A DNA stretch of 64,000 nucleotides from Halogeometricum sp. S3BR5-2 (GTDB taxonomy: Archaea > Halobacteriota > Halobacteria > Halobacteriales > Haloferacaceae), in assembly GCF_031624635.1 (NCBI RefSeq), contig NZ_JAMQOQ010000008.1, positions 83,998 through 147,997 of the forward strand, read 5' to 3'. This document shows, in pieces, positions 19,768 to 28,994 of this stretch (the first letter of the stretch is position 1; each line of letters begins with the position of its first letter). Below the pieces are notes generated by a model, which saw nothing but the letters and a program-made list of their open reading frames with translations, did no database searches and was not told the origin of the DNA. Both the position numbers and the translations under genes were made by a program.

Positions 19768-20322
19768 TTACCCGAGTAGATATCGAGTCCATGGATACCG
19801 TTCGACGAGCGGCACTCCGCCGACCTCATACTGTTCGATATACGCATCGAGACCGAGGATCCGTCCCGCTCCGAACGCGGCGACTGAGAGGAAAACGAGC
19901 ATGTACGCGAAATCCCCGTTGATGTAGCCATGTGCGACATCCCAGTTGCCGAAATAGAACATGAGCATCATAAATGCCCCCCAGAACGCAGCGAGTCGAG
20001 TGAGGGCACCGAACAACAACCCGAGCCCGATAAGCAGCTCTCCCCACGGTACTGCGACGTTCACGAAGTCGACGAACCACGGCGTGTTCCCCATCGCTAC
20101 GAACAGATCAGCAAGTGGGCTCCCGCTGTTCGGAACGGCCCCGGTGAGATATCCACCGGCACTAAAACTCCCCGAGAGGACCTTGTCGAGACCACTCTGG
20201 AAGAACGCCAGTCCCATCATCAACCGAAGCCCGAAAATAAACCAGACACTCAACGTGTGTAGTCGACCGCTTGCGGTGAATCCCCCAATTGTACTTTCTA
20301 ATTGAACTTCTTGAGATGCCAT
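19768..20322 (-). CDS. DoxX/DoxD family membrane protein
   Basis: A 184-residue four-helix protein. The R-x-x-x-G-L-x-F-x-x-S-G-x-x-K pattern in helix 1 and the PWGELLIGLGLLFGALTRLAA stretch are DoxX hallmarks. Family members relate to the thiosulfate:quinone oxidoreductase small subunit or to redox stress complexes. It is co-oriented with the ICMT-like gene. Confidence 0.87.
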   Translation of the reverse strand: MASQEVQLESTIGGFTASGRLHTLSVWFIFGLRLMMGLAFFQSGLDKVLSGSFSAGGYLTGAVPNSGSPLADLFVAMGNTPWFVDFVNVAVPWGELLIGLGLLFGALTRLAAFWGAFMMLMFYFGNWDVAHGYINGDFAYMLVFLSVAAFGAGRILGLDAYIEQYEVGGVPLVERYPWTRYLLG

Positions 20323-20419
20323 ATCGTGTGCCTATTCCCGGCAAAGGGTTATAAAATCGCGGTGGGATCTCGCCAGACCGGAATAGAGCGCCCTTTTCGG
20401 GGTGATCTCCCCGATACCG

Positions 20420-21673
20420 TCATACCGGCTGAATAGTATCGTATTCCCAAGCGTCTGTGACGGCGGCATACGTCTGCTTGATTACAGCCGGGTTGGAGAA
20501 AATCCGAGCAGCCACCCGTGGATGCCGCAAGAAGCGACGGAGAACCGCCCGTGGGGATCGATCGATGTCTTCAATGTCGATTCCAGACACCACTTGGACG
20601 GCATCACCGAGAACGGTCATCTGACGAGTCTCGACGAGGTGCCGCATAATTCGGGCGAGCAGGTACTCTCCTTTCATCATCCGATAGAGTCGGTCTGGAT
20701 ACTCCTGTAGACTTCCCTCCGCCGTCAACTTGGCTGCGAGATACGACGACTGAATTGCTTGCGAGATCCCTTTCCCGGTCAGCCGATTCGCGATTCCAGC
20801 CGCATCCCCGACGCGAACGACGGGCCACTCAGGTAGATAGGTCAGCGCAGGATCGAGACTCGGTCCTTCGGGAATGATAGCAATATTCGTCTGACTCCGA
20901 GATGGCATCGGCCAGCCGTTTCGTTCGCATGCCGCCACAAATTCGGCCATGTAATCGGCTGGGCGTTCGCTCTCGGTCCACCCGATGCCGACGTTGGCCC
21001 GCTCGGGCGATTTCGAGAACGCCCACGCGTACCCGGTATAGCCCTCAAGAATGATCTGGCTATTCGGGTAGAGATCCGAAAAGTCGCCCTCCACGTCAGC
21101 GTTAATGGCGATCATCCGACCCGCGTACTCGTCCGTTCTCCCTCGAATCTTGCTGGTGATCGACGGTTGGCCAGTCGCGTCAACCAAGAGGTCGTATTCG
21201 TCGGCCAACGTCCGGAACTTCGCCTTCGTGATCTGGTGGTTCTCGTGAATCGAAACGCCCTTTTCAGCGAGGCGTTCGGCCCATCGCCGTTCGACGACGT
21301 TTCTGTCAGTGATGTACGTATCGGAGGCCGGGAACGTTCCCTCTCCGGTGCGCTGTCTTCGGGATGCCGTTCCGTCGTAGATCTCTACACGTAACTCCGG
21401 AAGAGCATTGACGAACCCATTCGTTGGCGTCGAACTGAGTGGAATCTTAGAGACGGCCGTCATCGCTTCCCCGCAGTTGACTCGTTTGTCATCGTACGAC
21501 TGGCGTTCAAAAAGGTCTACTTCGAACCCTCGCTTGGAAAAGCCTTCAGCAGCGGCGAGGCCGCCGACTGCCCCACCGATTACTGCCACGCTTTGGATTC
21601 GCGGGGACGGTTCTGACGGCGGCTGTGAGCGAAGGGAGAAACCCTCAGATCGTAAAGATAATGCATTCAACAT
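20420..21673 (-). CDS. FAD-dependent geranylgeranyl reductase-family oxidoreductase
   Basis: A 417-residue flavoprotein. A dinucleotide fold GGAVGGLAAAEGF lies near residue 33, and VGDAAGIANRLTGKGI near residue 300 is the second FAD contact of the geranylgeranyl reductase family. Members saturate isoprenoid chains of archaeal lipids or modify quinones. The N-terminal 25 residues before the FAD fold are extra, and no other start is available in between. The exact substrate is undetermined. Confidence 0.83.
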   Translation of the reverse strand: MLNALSLRSEGFSLRSQPPSEPSPRIQSVAVIGGAVGGLAAAEGFSKRGFEVDLFERQSYDDKRVNCGEAMTAVSKIPLSSTPTNGFVNALPELRVEIYDGTASRRQRTGEGTFPASDTYITDRNVVERRWAERLAEKGVSIHENHQITKAKFRTLADEYDLLVDATGQPSITSKIRGRTDEYAGRMIAINADVEGDFSDLYPNSQIILEGYTGYAWAFSKSPERANVGIGWTESERPADYMAEFVAACERNGWPMPSRSQTNIAIIPEGPSLDPALTYLPEWPVVRVGDAAGIANRLTGKGISQAIQSSYLAAKLTAEGSLQEYPDRLYRMMKGEYLLARIMRHLVETRQMTVLGDAVQVVSGIDIEDIDRSPRAVLRRFLRHPRVAARIFSNPAVIKQTYAAVTDAWEYDTIQPV

Positions 21674-21698
21674 TATTTGTCACTTTGGTTGCTACTTG

Positions 21699-24479
21699 CT
21701 ACTCCACGGTAAGCAATCGGCGGAGCACCAGATGAAGGATTCCGCCATTTTCGACGTATCGAACGGCTGCGGGCGTCCCGACCTGTGCCGTAACCGGGAA
21801 TTCGACGGTTGAACCATCGGTACGTTCTGCAACGACTGTGAGATTGTCGTTCACGTCTAGGCCGTCGTCGAGCCCGTGAATCGCGATTCGTTCCGAACCG
21901 TCGAGGCCGAGCGACTCCCACGAGTCACCGTCGGCGAACTGGAGTGGGAGGACACCCATGCCGACGAGGTTGTCACGAAAGATACGCTCGTAGCTCTCGG
22001 CGATGGTCGCTCGAACGCCCAGGAGGTCAGTCCCCTTTGCGGCCCAGTCGCGGCTCGACCCGGTGCCGAGTTCCTCGCCGGCGAACACGACCAGCGGCGT
22101 GTCGTCCTCGCGATAGCGGCGGCTCGCTTCGAAGACGGTCGTCTGTTCTTCCGTTGGCTGGTGAATCGTGTAACCACCCTCGACGTCGTCGAGCATCTCG
22201 TTCTCGATACGGACGTTGGCGAAGGTGCCGCGCATCATTACCTCGTGGTTGCCCCGGCGAGCGCCGTACGTGTTGAACTCGTGGGGTTCGACGCCCTGTT
22301 CGACGAGCCACTCCCCGGCCGGCTGCTCGCGAGAAAACGGTCCCGCTGGACTGATGTGGTCGGTCGTAACCGTGTCACCGAGCAACATGAGCGTCCGAGC
22401 GTCCTCGATATCCGCGACGCCCGGTTGCTCCAGCGGGAAATCCTTGAAAAAGGGCGGTTCGCGGATGTACGTCGAAGAATCGTCCCACCCGTAGACATCA
22501 CCGGTGGGTGCATCGAGCGCTTCCCAGCGCTCGTCCCCCTCGAACACCTCCGCGTACTTCTCCTCGAACATCGACGAGTCGACGCTGTCGTGAACCGCCG
22601 CGTGGATCTCGTCGGCGTCAGGCCAGATATCCGAGAGATACACCGGATTGCCGTTGTCATCTGTTCCGAGCGGGTCACGTTCGAGGTCGATATCCATCCG
22701 ACCAGCAAGGCCGTAGGCGACCACGAGCGGCGGACTGGCGAGATAGTTCGCTCGCACTTTCGGATGGATGCGTGCCTCAAAGTTGCGATTGCCCGAGAGA
22801 ATGCTCGTCGTCCAGAGGTCCTCGGCATCGATTGCGCGCTCGATGGGCTCGGGGAGCGGCCCGGCGTTGCCGATACAGGTCGTACAGCCGTAGCCGACGA
22901 CGTTGTAGCCGAGGTCCTCGAGGTACGGGAGCAGTCCCGACGCTTCGAGATATTCGGTGACCACGCGACTGCCCGGGGCCAGACTCGTCTTGACGTACGC
23001 AGGGACGTCGAGCCCACGCTCAACAGCGTTGCGAGCGAGGAGGCCCGCCGCGAGCATCACGGACGGATTCGAGGTGTTCGTACAACTGGTGATGGCGCTC
23101 ACCACGACGCTTCCGTGGCCGATTTCGGTCGTCTCACCGTTCACATCGACTTCGACTCGTTTGGTGAGGTCGCCAACATCCGGTCCCGGAAGGTCGGGGT
23201 CAGGTCGATCGGTGTCGGGCGCACTGCTTTCACCGAGCCATCGGGTGAGTGCGTCCTCGTCGACCTCGTCGAGTTCGTCCTCGAATTCGCCGTGGACCAG
23301 CCCCCTGAAGTGCGTCTTCATGTCGTCCATCGGGACGCGATCCTGGGGCCGCTTCGGTCCTGCGAGACTCGGCGTGATCGTCGAGAGGTCGAGTTCGACC
23401 GTTTCGGTGTACTCGGGGTTCTGTTCACCGAACAGTCCCTGTGCGTCGAGATATTCACGAACGAGGTCGATGTGCTCCTCGTCACGGCCCGTGAGTTCGA
23501 GGTAGTCGAGTGTCGCCTCGTCGACGGGGAACATACTGATGGTCGAGCCCTGTTCGGGTGCCATGTTCGCGATGGTCGCCCGATCCGGAACAGTCAGGTT
23601 CGACACGCCCGGGCCGAAGAACTCGACGAACCGATCGACGACACCGACCTCGCGAAGCTGTTCAGTGACGTGAAGTACGAGGTCGGTCGCAGTCGCCCCT
23701 TCGGGGAGTTCGCCGGTGAGGCGGACGCCGACGACCTCGGGCAGTTTCATCGTGATGGGCTGGCCGAGCATGGCGGCTTCGGCTTCGATGCCGCCGACGC
23801 CCCAGCCGACGACGCCGATGCCGCCGATCATCGGCGTGTGACTGTCCGTGCCGACGAGCGTATCCGGGAGCAGCCAGTCGTCCCCACCTTGTTCGCGGGC
23901 GTGAACGACCTGTCCGAGGTATTCGAGATTGACCTGGTGGACGATTCCCGTTCCCGGTGGGACGACGCGGAAGTCGTCGAAGGCCTGCTGCGCCCATTTC
24001 AGCGCTCGATACCGCTCGCCGTTGCGCTCGTACTCCAGTTCGACGTTCTTCTCGTAGGCGTCCTCGGAGCCGAAATAGTCGACCTGGACGCTGTGGTCGA
24101 TCACGAGGTCAATTGGAATCTCTGGCTCGACGATCGCGGGATCCTTGCCTTTCCGGTCAACCGCTGCTCGGAGCGCTGCGAGGTCGACGACGGCAGGGAC
24201 ACCGGTGAGATCCTGAAGGACGACTCGTGAGGGAGTGAACGGGAGTTCGACGTCCGGGACGTCGGGCTGCCATGACGCGACGTTCCGAACGTCGTCGGCG
24301 GTGATGGTGTCCCCGTCGACGTTCCGAAGGACGGATTCGAGGAGCACCCGGATGCTGACTGGAAGACGGTCCAGTTCGCAAAGGCCCGCTTCTTCGAGAG
24401 CGGTGAGGTCCGCCATACGGTAGGCATCCCCGTCGAACTCGAACTCACGTATTGCGTCGAATGGATCGATTTTGACCAT
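21699..24479 (-). CDS. acnA: aconitate hydratase (AcnA type)
   Basis: A 926-residue aconitase that interconverts citrate and isocitrate in the TCA cycle. The [4Fe-4S] ligands are seen as C466 (SAITSCTNTSNP), C532 and C535 (GYGCTTCIGNAG). The swivel domain at the C-terminus contains the EELGTGSSRDWAAKG motif. The length is that of the bacterial AcnA/IRP1 type. It stands alone between a reductase and a Lon-like gene. A long antisense frame on the plus strand here is only its shadow. Confidence 0.96.
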   Translation of the reverse strand: MVKIDPFDAIREFEFDGDAYRMADLTALEEAGLCELDRLPVSIRVLLESVLRNVDGDTITADDVRNVASWQPDVPDVELPFTPSRVVLQDLTGVPAVVDLAALRAAVDRKGKDPAIVEPEIPIDLVIDHSVQVDYFGSEDAYEKNVELEYERNGERYRALKWAQQAFDDFRVVPPGTGIVHQVNLEYLGQVVHAREQGGDDWLLPDTLVGTDSHTPMIGGIGVVGWGVGGIEAEAAMLGQPITMKLPEVVGVRLTGELPEGATATDLVLHVTEQLREVGVVDRFVEFFGPGVSNLTVPDRATIANMAPEQGSTISMFPVDEATLDYLELTGRDEEHIDLVREYLDAQGLFGEQNPEYTETVELDLSTITPSLAGPKRPQDRVPMDDMKTHFRGLVHGEFEDELDEVDEDALTRWLGESSAPDTDRPDPDLPGPDVGDLTKRVEVDVNGETTEIGHGSVVVSAITSCTNTSNPSVMLAAGLLARNAVERGLDVPAYVKTSLAPGSRVVTEYLEASGLLPYLEDLGYNVVGYGCTTCIGNAGPLPEPIERAIDAEDLWTTSILSGNRNFEARIHPKVRANYLASPPLVVAYGLAGRMDIDLERDPLGTDDNGNPVYLSDIWPDADEIHAAVHDSVDSSMFEEKYAEVFEGDERWEALDAPTGDVYGWDDSSTYIREPPFFKDFPLEQPGVADIEDARTLMLLGDTVTTDHISPAGPFSREQPAGEWLVEQGVEPHEFNTYGARRGNHEVMMRGTFANVRIENEMLDDVEGGYTIHQPTEEQTTVFEASRRYREDDTPLVVFAGEELGTGSSRDWAAKGTDLLGVRATIAESYERIFRDNLVGMGVLPLQFADGDSWESLGLDGSERIAIHGLDDGLDVNDNLTVVAERTDGSTVEFPVTAQVGTPAAVRYVENGGILHLVLRRLLTVE

Positions 24480-24581
24480 ACCGTGGACTACACCGACCCA
24501 GGCCTTGAATCATAGCCCAGCAGCAATCGCAAAAACTGGGCAATACATGCACTCGGCGTAGTCAATCGCTGGACATTGCGG

Positions 24582-25316
24582 TCACAGAATCCGATCGAGC
24601 GCCTCCGAGATAGAGCGCGCCCTGATGATTCGGAGTCCCTGAACAGCCACCTCCGTCGGTTCGCCCGCCGGAACGACCAGCTCCTGTGCACCGACAGCAC
24701 GTGCGGCACGGGCTTTCGTCTCGATCTCCCCAACGGGAAGCAACGCTCCCTCGTCGTCGACGACTCCCGTGATGAGCGTCTCCTGTGTGAGCGACTGCCG
24801 ACGGAGACTGGCGACGAGGGCGATCGTGAGTCCTGCTTCCCAGCTCTTCCCGCGAAGCGCGAGCACGCCGGACGTGGGAGGATCGAACGTGACGTGCGTC
24901 GCCGTGTTGGCGAGTGAACTATCGGTGAGTCGCGTGGCTGTCGCGGTCGCTTCACGGAGGGCGAGCTGGAGATCGTGGCGGACTTCGATCCCGTTCAGAT
25001 TCACAAACAGCTCGCCCTCCCCATCGGCGAACTCGAATGTCACAGGAATCACGAGGCCACTATCGGAGCCGTCGACTGCTGGAAGATAGTACCGAGTTGG
25101 TGCAGGAAGCGTGGCCCCACCAGCGAGCGTCGCCAGCGACTGAAACCCCTCCCCTGCTCGCGTGAGACCGAAAACTGCCCCAGCGCCGCCCACACCCCCC
25201 AGGCCGAGTCCGGCAAGAAACGCCCGACGTGATAGAACCGTCTCTTCAATCCGGTCGATTACGTCGCGCTCCGTATCGGCCGGTCGAGAGACGGACGCGG
25301 ATTCGTCGGATGACAT
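24582..25316 (-). CDS. Tat-exported Lon (S16)-like protease domain protein
   Basis: A 244-residue protein with a twin-arginine signal (LSRRAFLAGLGLGG, about residues 28-50) and a C-terminal domain that aligns by eye to the Lon proteolytic domain: TGVVDDEGALLPVGEIETK with the dyad lysine K201. The expected nucleophile region reads GKSWEAG (S158) instead of the usual DGPSAG, so either the serine has shifted or activity is altered. No ATPase domain is present, so it would act without ATP outside the membrane. Confidence 0.75.
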   Translation of the reverse strand: MSSDESASVSRPADTERDVIDRIEETVLSRRAFLAGLGLGGVGGAGAVFGLTRAGEGFQSLATLAGGATLPAPTRYYLPAVDGSDSGLVIPVTFEFADGEGELFVNLNGIEVRHDLQLALREATATATRLTDSSLANTATHVTFDPPTSGVLALRGKSWEAGLTIALVASLRRQSLTQETLITGVVDDEGALLPVGEIETKARAARAVGAQELVVPAGEPTEVAVQGLRIIRARSISEALDRIL

Positions 25317-25459
25317 AGCAGTATGGTGAGCGGCTACGGTTGGGATTTGTGTTATCGTGTAACACGGGGCTCGATAGTAAAGACTCTTCGCAGCACCGAC
25401 TTCGAACGGGTACGCCTATTTTGGCCGCTCTCCCACGTATAATACGTCCGTCGTCACTC

Positions 25460-25996
25460 ATGCTACCACGGTATCGGTCACTGGGCGAGCTCGTCGTCAT
25501 AAGTAGCGTCGTGACCGGTATCGGTGTGTGGAGCGCCTACCAGTTCGAACTCGCCCTGCTCCAGGTAACGACCGTCACCACGTGGACGCTTCTGGTCGGG
25601 CTCGTTGAGGAGGCGTTCGTCCGATTCATTCCGCTGATACTCGTCTTCTATGGATGGAGCTACCGGCAAGGCCAGCTCCTCTCGAAAACCGAGGGACTAC
25701 TCGCGACTGTGGTCTCCGGGCTGACTGTCGCACTTCTCGAACTCGTACTCAAACTCGAGTACTTATCGCGTCTGGAGGCGACAGCCCAGTTCGACTCGCT
25801 GGTGCTACCGCTGGTATTCATTCACCTGCCGTTCGCTCTGTTTGCTGGGCGGTTCGCATACGCGCTCGGCGAGCAGATCCACGGCACCGACGAGATCGGT
25901 CTTCCGTCGATCTCGCGACGAACTCTGATGATACTCCTTCTCGGATATCTCGGTCTCGCGGTCGTTCACGTCGGATACAACCTACTCGTACGGTAG
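25460..25996 (+). CDS. PrsW/CPBP-like intramembrane protease candidate
   Basis: A 178-residue protein with about five helices. It shows the glutamate motif E50-E51-x-x-x-R55, a histidine in a later helix (H122) and a final H170-x-x-x-N174, the arrangement used by PrsW and CPBP intramembrane metalloproteases. I start at the ATG at 25460; upstream codons look non-coding. It is shorter than typical PrsW proteins, and the assignment rests on the motif order. Confidence 0.6.
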   Translation: MLPRYRSLGELVVISSVVTGIGVWSAYQFELALLQVTTVTTWTLLVGLVEEAFVRFIPLILVFYGWSYRQGQLLSKTEGLLATVVSGLTVALLELVLKLEYLSRLEATAQFDSLVLPLVFIHLPFALFAGRFAYALGEQIHGTDEIGLPSISRRTLMILLLGYLGLAVVHVGYNLLVR

Positions 25997-26032
25997 GAAT
26001 TGAAACGCCGCTAAAAAGGAAGTACAGAAGGA

Positions 26033-26677
26033 TTAGTGGTCGTCGCCGAGAGCTGTCCGAATCATCCCGTTCAGTTCTTCGAGCTTCTCGCGGACGCGGT
26101 CGGGCTTGTCAGCCGGCAGTTCCTCGAGAGCGACCTGTTCGTGGGGGTCCGGCTCGCCCACAATGACGCTCCCGATCATCCCGAGGCTCTCGTGGGGCGT
26201 ACAGTAGTAGTGGTAGACACCCTCGGTCTCGAACGTGTGCTCGAACGTCACGCCCTGCTCGGAGAGGATGCCGCTGTCCCAGGCCGCTGCGCCGTCGGGG
26301 ACGAGTTGGGGCTGATCGTTATCGGGGTGGTAGGCGGTCGTCGAGTGGCTCCCGCTCTCGTTGTGCCAGGTCACAGTCCCACCGACGTTCACCCGCACGA
26401 CGTGTGGCTCGAAGTGGTAGCTCCCGTCCTCAGTAATCATGCTCACTTCGGCCGTATCGGACGGCGCTCCGACCGCCTCGTCGTGACCGCCATCGTCGTG
26501 GCTACTTTCTTCGTCGTTGTGCCCGGTCTCAGTGCCGTCGTCGTGGCCACTCTCGGTTGGCGATCCGTTCGCCGCTCCGCCGTCGTTGTTCTGCGTTCCG
26601 GTACACCCGGCGAGTCCAACGACTGCCGCACCGCCAGTCAGCTGGAGCATCCGTCGACGCGTGAGTGAGTCGGTCAT
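26033..26677 (-). CDS. halocyanin-like blue copper lipoprotein
   Basis: A 214-residue exported cupredoxin with twin arginines (SLTRRRMLQL) and lipobox C25, then a His/Asp/Glu-rich linker (about residues 40-70, with repeated HDD/HDE units) and the copper domain. Ligands are H111, C159, H162 and M167. The His-rich linker could bind extra metal. I start at the ATG at 26677; a longer frame to 26752 adds residues before the Tat motif. Confidence 0.88.
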   Translation of the reverse strand: MTDSLTRRRMLQLTGGAAVVGLAGCTGTQNNDGGAANGSPTESGHDDGTETGHNDEESSHDDGGHDEAVGAPSDTAEVSMITEDGSYHFEPHVVRVNVGGTVTWHNESGSHSTTAYHPDNDQPQLVPDGAAAWDSGILSEQGVTFEHTFETEGVYHYYCTPHESLGMIGSVIVGEPDPHEQVALEELPADKPDRVREKLEELNGMIRTALGDDH

Positions 26678-26758
26678 GGCATCGGTCACCTTACAGGTGA
26701 ACCTACACGGGCTGGGCATATAGTCCGGAAAGCAGATTTGCTGGGTCGGCAAATCGGC

Positions 26759-26772
26759 GTTCCTTTATATAC
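26759..26772 (+). promoter_or_regulatory. TATA-like box of the wHTH gene at 26794
   Basis: The run TTCCTTTATATACC includes TTTATATA about 30 bp before the GTG at 26794, the distance expected for a leaderless haloarchaeal transcript. Confidence 0.55.
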
Positions 26773-26793
26773 CCATCCACAACAACAGGAACT

Positions 26794-27144
26794 GTGAGTG
26801 AGGAGCGAGACATCTCGGGGATCCTCGAAATCCTTGACGACGACTATGCACGCGCAATCCTCGAGGCGACTCGCCAGAAACAGATGTCCGCCAAGGAACT
26901 CAGCGAAGAGTGTGACATGTCAGTCTCAACAGTTTCCAGACGGGTCAACACGTTACTGGAGTACGACCTGCTTATCGAGCGAACGCATATCGACCCCGAC
27001 GGTCACCACTACAGCGAATACGAAGCCCAGCTCGACCGTGTCGAGGTACAGCTCCTCGAATCGGGATTCGATGTCCGTATCGAACTTCGAGAAGACGCTC
27101 CCGACAGATTCGCTCGGTTGTGGAACACAATGAGGAACGAATAA
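26794..27144 (+). CDS. ArsR-like winged-helix transcriptional regulator
   Basis: A 116-residue protein with an ArsR-type winged helix: LDDDYARAILEATRQ, then the MSAKELSEECDMSVSTVSRRV recognition helix. It begins with a GTG at 26794. It is divergent from the halocyanin gene and followed within 2 bp by a small membrane protein, so it may regulate either. No metal-binding cysteines are evident. Confidence 0.82.
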   Translation: MSEERDISGILEILDDDYARAILEATRQKQMSAKELSEECDMSVSTVSRRVNTLLEYDLLIERTHIDPDGHHYSEYEAQLDRVEVQLLESGFDVRIELREDAPDRFARLWNTMRNE

Positions 27145-27146
27145 CC

Positions 27147-27434
27147 ATGCACATCGGTCTCGTCATCGCAAAGCTCGTCACAATGGCTCTCGGGTTCGTT
27201 ATCGCATTCCAAGCCTATCGAGGGTATCGACGTAGCAACAGCCAATCGATGTTGTACCTCGCGGTCGGCTTCGCCATCATCAGCTTCGGGGCGATCATCG
27301 AGGGAATCTTGTTCGACGTGGTTGGCCTGACGTTCCACAATGCAGGAGCCGTTGCAACAACCATCGTCGCGATTGGTATGCTCACGATCCTGTACGCTCT
27401 GTACGGACGCGACTCGAAGAAAATGGAGGACTAA
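27147..27434 (+). CDS. DUF7521-like small membrane protein
   Basis: A 95-residue protein with three helices and an AYRGYRRS turn after the first helix, a pattern I associate with the haloarchaeal DUF7521 family. It follows the regulator by 2 bp. The next gene is a related paralogue, so a tandem duplication is likely. Confidence 0.75.
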   Translation: MHIGLVIAKLVTMALGFVIAFQAYRGYRRSNSQSMLYLAVGFAIISFGAIIEGILFDVVGLTFHNAGAVATTIVAIGMLTILYALYGRDSKKMED

Positions 27435-27438
27435 GTGA

Positions 27439-27714
27439 ATGGTGGATACGACAACAGCAGTTCTCTTGATCGTCCGCACGCTCGTACTCGCACTCGGTAT
27501 TCTGATCACGTACTATAGTTTCGAGGCGTATCGACGAACGGGGACGTACTATATGCGAAACGCTGCAGGTGGATTTGGAATCATCACACTCGGTGTGTTC
27601 ATCGAAGGAGTGCTGTTCGAGTTCGGGGGGCTCGATCTTGCTCTTGTCCACATCATCGAATCGGTCGCCATCGGTCTCGGATTCGTGGTCCTTCTCATCT
27701 CACTTCGCCAGTAG
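27439..27714 (+). CDS. DUF7521-like small membrane protein, tandem paralogue
   Basis: A 91-residue three-helix protein similar to the preceding gene: the EAYRRTG turn corresponds to AYRGYRRS, and both contain a GGFGIITLGVFIEG-like second helix. It starts 4 bp after the preceding stop. The regulator and the two membrane proteins form a three-gene unit of unknown role. Confidence 0.75.
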   Translation: MVDTTTAVLLIVRTLVLALGILITYYSFEAYRRTGTYYMRNAAGGFGIITLGVFIEGVLFEFGGLDLALVHIIESVAIGLGFVVLLISLRQ

Positions 27715-27726
27715 CTCAAGCCGCGT

Positions 27727-28626
27727 CTACACTCCTCGAATGGTCAACACTGGCCCATCCGAGTTCCGGAGAACCCGTTCGGTCACACTTCCGATGAGCC
27801 GTCGTGAAATGCCGGACCGTCCGTGTGTTCCCATCACGACGAGGTCGATTCCGTGTTGATTGCAGTATTCTTCTATTGCCTGATGAGGAACGCCGTGGGT
27901 GATCTCAGCAGCGACTGAAATACCGTCGGCAGCTGCCCGGGACTGGACATCTTCGAGGACAGTCTCTCCGTTTTGCTCCAGTACTTGCTGCAGTTCGTCC
28001 CACGTCCATCCCGGACGAGACGCGTAGGCACCTCTATCCACAACGTAGAGGGCATGAAGTGTCGCATCGTACGTCCGAGCCAAATCAAGAGCGTGAGTGA
28101 CTGCCTCTCGTGCGGGCTTACTTCCGTCAGTCGGGATGAGAATATTCTCAAAGCCTCCCTGGGTTTCAGATTCTGATATCGCCGGCTTCGCTTTGACACT
28201 GAGCACGGGTATATCGACAGTACGGACGATTCGGGTCGTCACACTGCCGAGCAGGACTCGGTCGAGACCAGTGTGTCCTCGGGTTCCCATACAGACGAGG
28301 TCGATCCCGGTATCGGTGATGTAGGAGCGAATTTCACGCGCTGGAATGCCACGGCGAACCTCAGTTACTGCGTCGAGACCATGTTCTGCGGCTCGAGTTC
28401 CGATCTGCTTGGTGGCGTCATCGCCAGCCTCATACCACGTGTCTGGGAGTGTCTCCAGGTCTGTTTCCAGCGCGGTCAGTTCCAGCTTTCGCTCGATCGG
28501 CGAACTGTCGACGACGTGGAGCGCGTGGACGGTTGCATCGTATCGACGAGCGATATCAAATCCGTACTGGATTGCCGGCTCGACGTTATCGCTGCCATCG
28601 GTTGGGATGAGAATATCTGTGTACAT
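27727..28626 (-). CDS. tandem universal stress protein (two UspA domains)
   Basis: A 299-residue protein of two UspA domains. Each begins with an ILIPTDGS strand, and each has the ATP-binding loop GTRGHTGLDRVLLGS or GTHGRSGISRRLIGS. Tandem Usp proteins bind nucleotides and act in stress adaptation. It converges on the DUF7521-like pair. Confidence 0.92.
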   Translation of the reverse strand: MYTDILIPTDGSDNVEPAIQYGFDIARRYDATVHALHVVDSSPIERKLELTALETDLETLPDTWYEAGDDATKQIGTRAAEHGLDAVTEVRRGIPAREIRSYITDTGIDLVCMGTRGHTGLDRVLLGSVTTRIVRTVDIPVLSVKAKPAISESETQGGFENILIPTDGSKPAREAVTHALDLARTYDATLHALYVVDRGAYASRPGWTWDELQQVLEQNGETVLEDVQSRAAADGISVAAEITHGVPHQAIEEYCNQHGIDLVVMGTHGRSGISRRLIGSVTERVLRNSDGPVLTIRGV

Positions 28627-28642
28627 GGTTTGATTCTACGAG

Positions 28643-28942
28643 TTACCGTGCGAGGGTATTGTACAGCCAGGCGAGAGCATACTCAAGGGCGAAGCTGATC
28701 ACCGCTGCTTCGACCATGCCAGCTACCGTTCCGACGACGGTCGGCTCGAAGAACAGGTGCCACTGCTCCATCGCCTCGACAGCTCCCTCGTAGACGCCGA
28801 TCGCTCCGAAGACACCGAGGAGGAGCATCACGATGGCAGAGACGACTGCTGCTGCGCCCGCCAGGGCCAGCGCATTGAGGCGCATCACACTGGTCGTGGA
28901 TTCCGGATCGTACGTGTCCTGATGAGTGGTCGTCGTGCTCAT
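28643..28942 (-). CDS. DUF5676-like small membrane protein
   Basis: A 99-residue protein with two helices: MRLNALALAGAAAVVSAIVML and a final helix ending LAWLYNTLA. The start with L-N-x-x-A-L and the end in LYN resemble DUF5676 proteins, sometimes annotated as holins without evidence. I start at the ATG at 28942. It lies 16 bp upstream of usp on the same strand. Its promoter shares a 52-bp architecture with that of the ABC transporter gene at 38530. Confidence 0.7.
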   Translation of the reverse strand: MSTTTTHQDTYDPESTTSVMRLNALALAGAAAVVSAIVMLLLGVFGAIGVYEGAVEAMEQWHLFFEPTVVGTVAGMVEAAVISFALEYALAWLYNTLAR

Positions 28943-28994
28943 GACTAGAGATACGCTCCCCTCATTCAATCGGGTTTCTCTTACAATTCGAAAG
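28943..28994 (-). promoter_or_regulatory. promoter sharing a conserved module with the 38531-38582 promoter
   Basis: Read on the minus strand, this region starts with CTTTCGA (28988-28994), has a TAA-containing TATA-like part, then CGATTGAATGAG (28961-28972), which lies 18 bases before the ATG. The same two boxes occur at identical distances before the ABC ATPase gene at 38530. Confidence 0.6.

Noticed and set aside
21876..24230. 784-codon open frame on the plus strand across acnA
   Set aside because: Antisense shadow of a clearly conserved aconitase gene.
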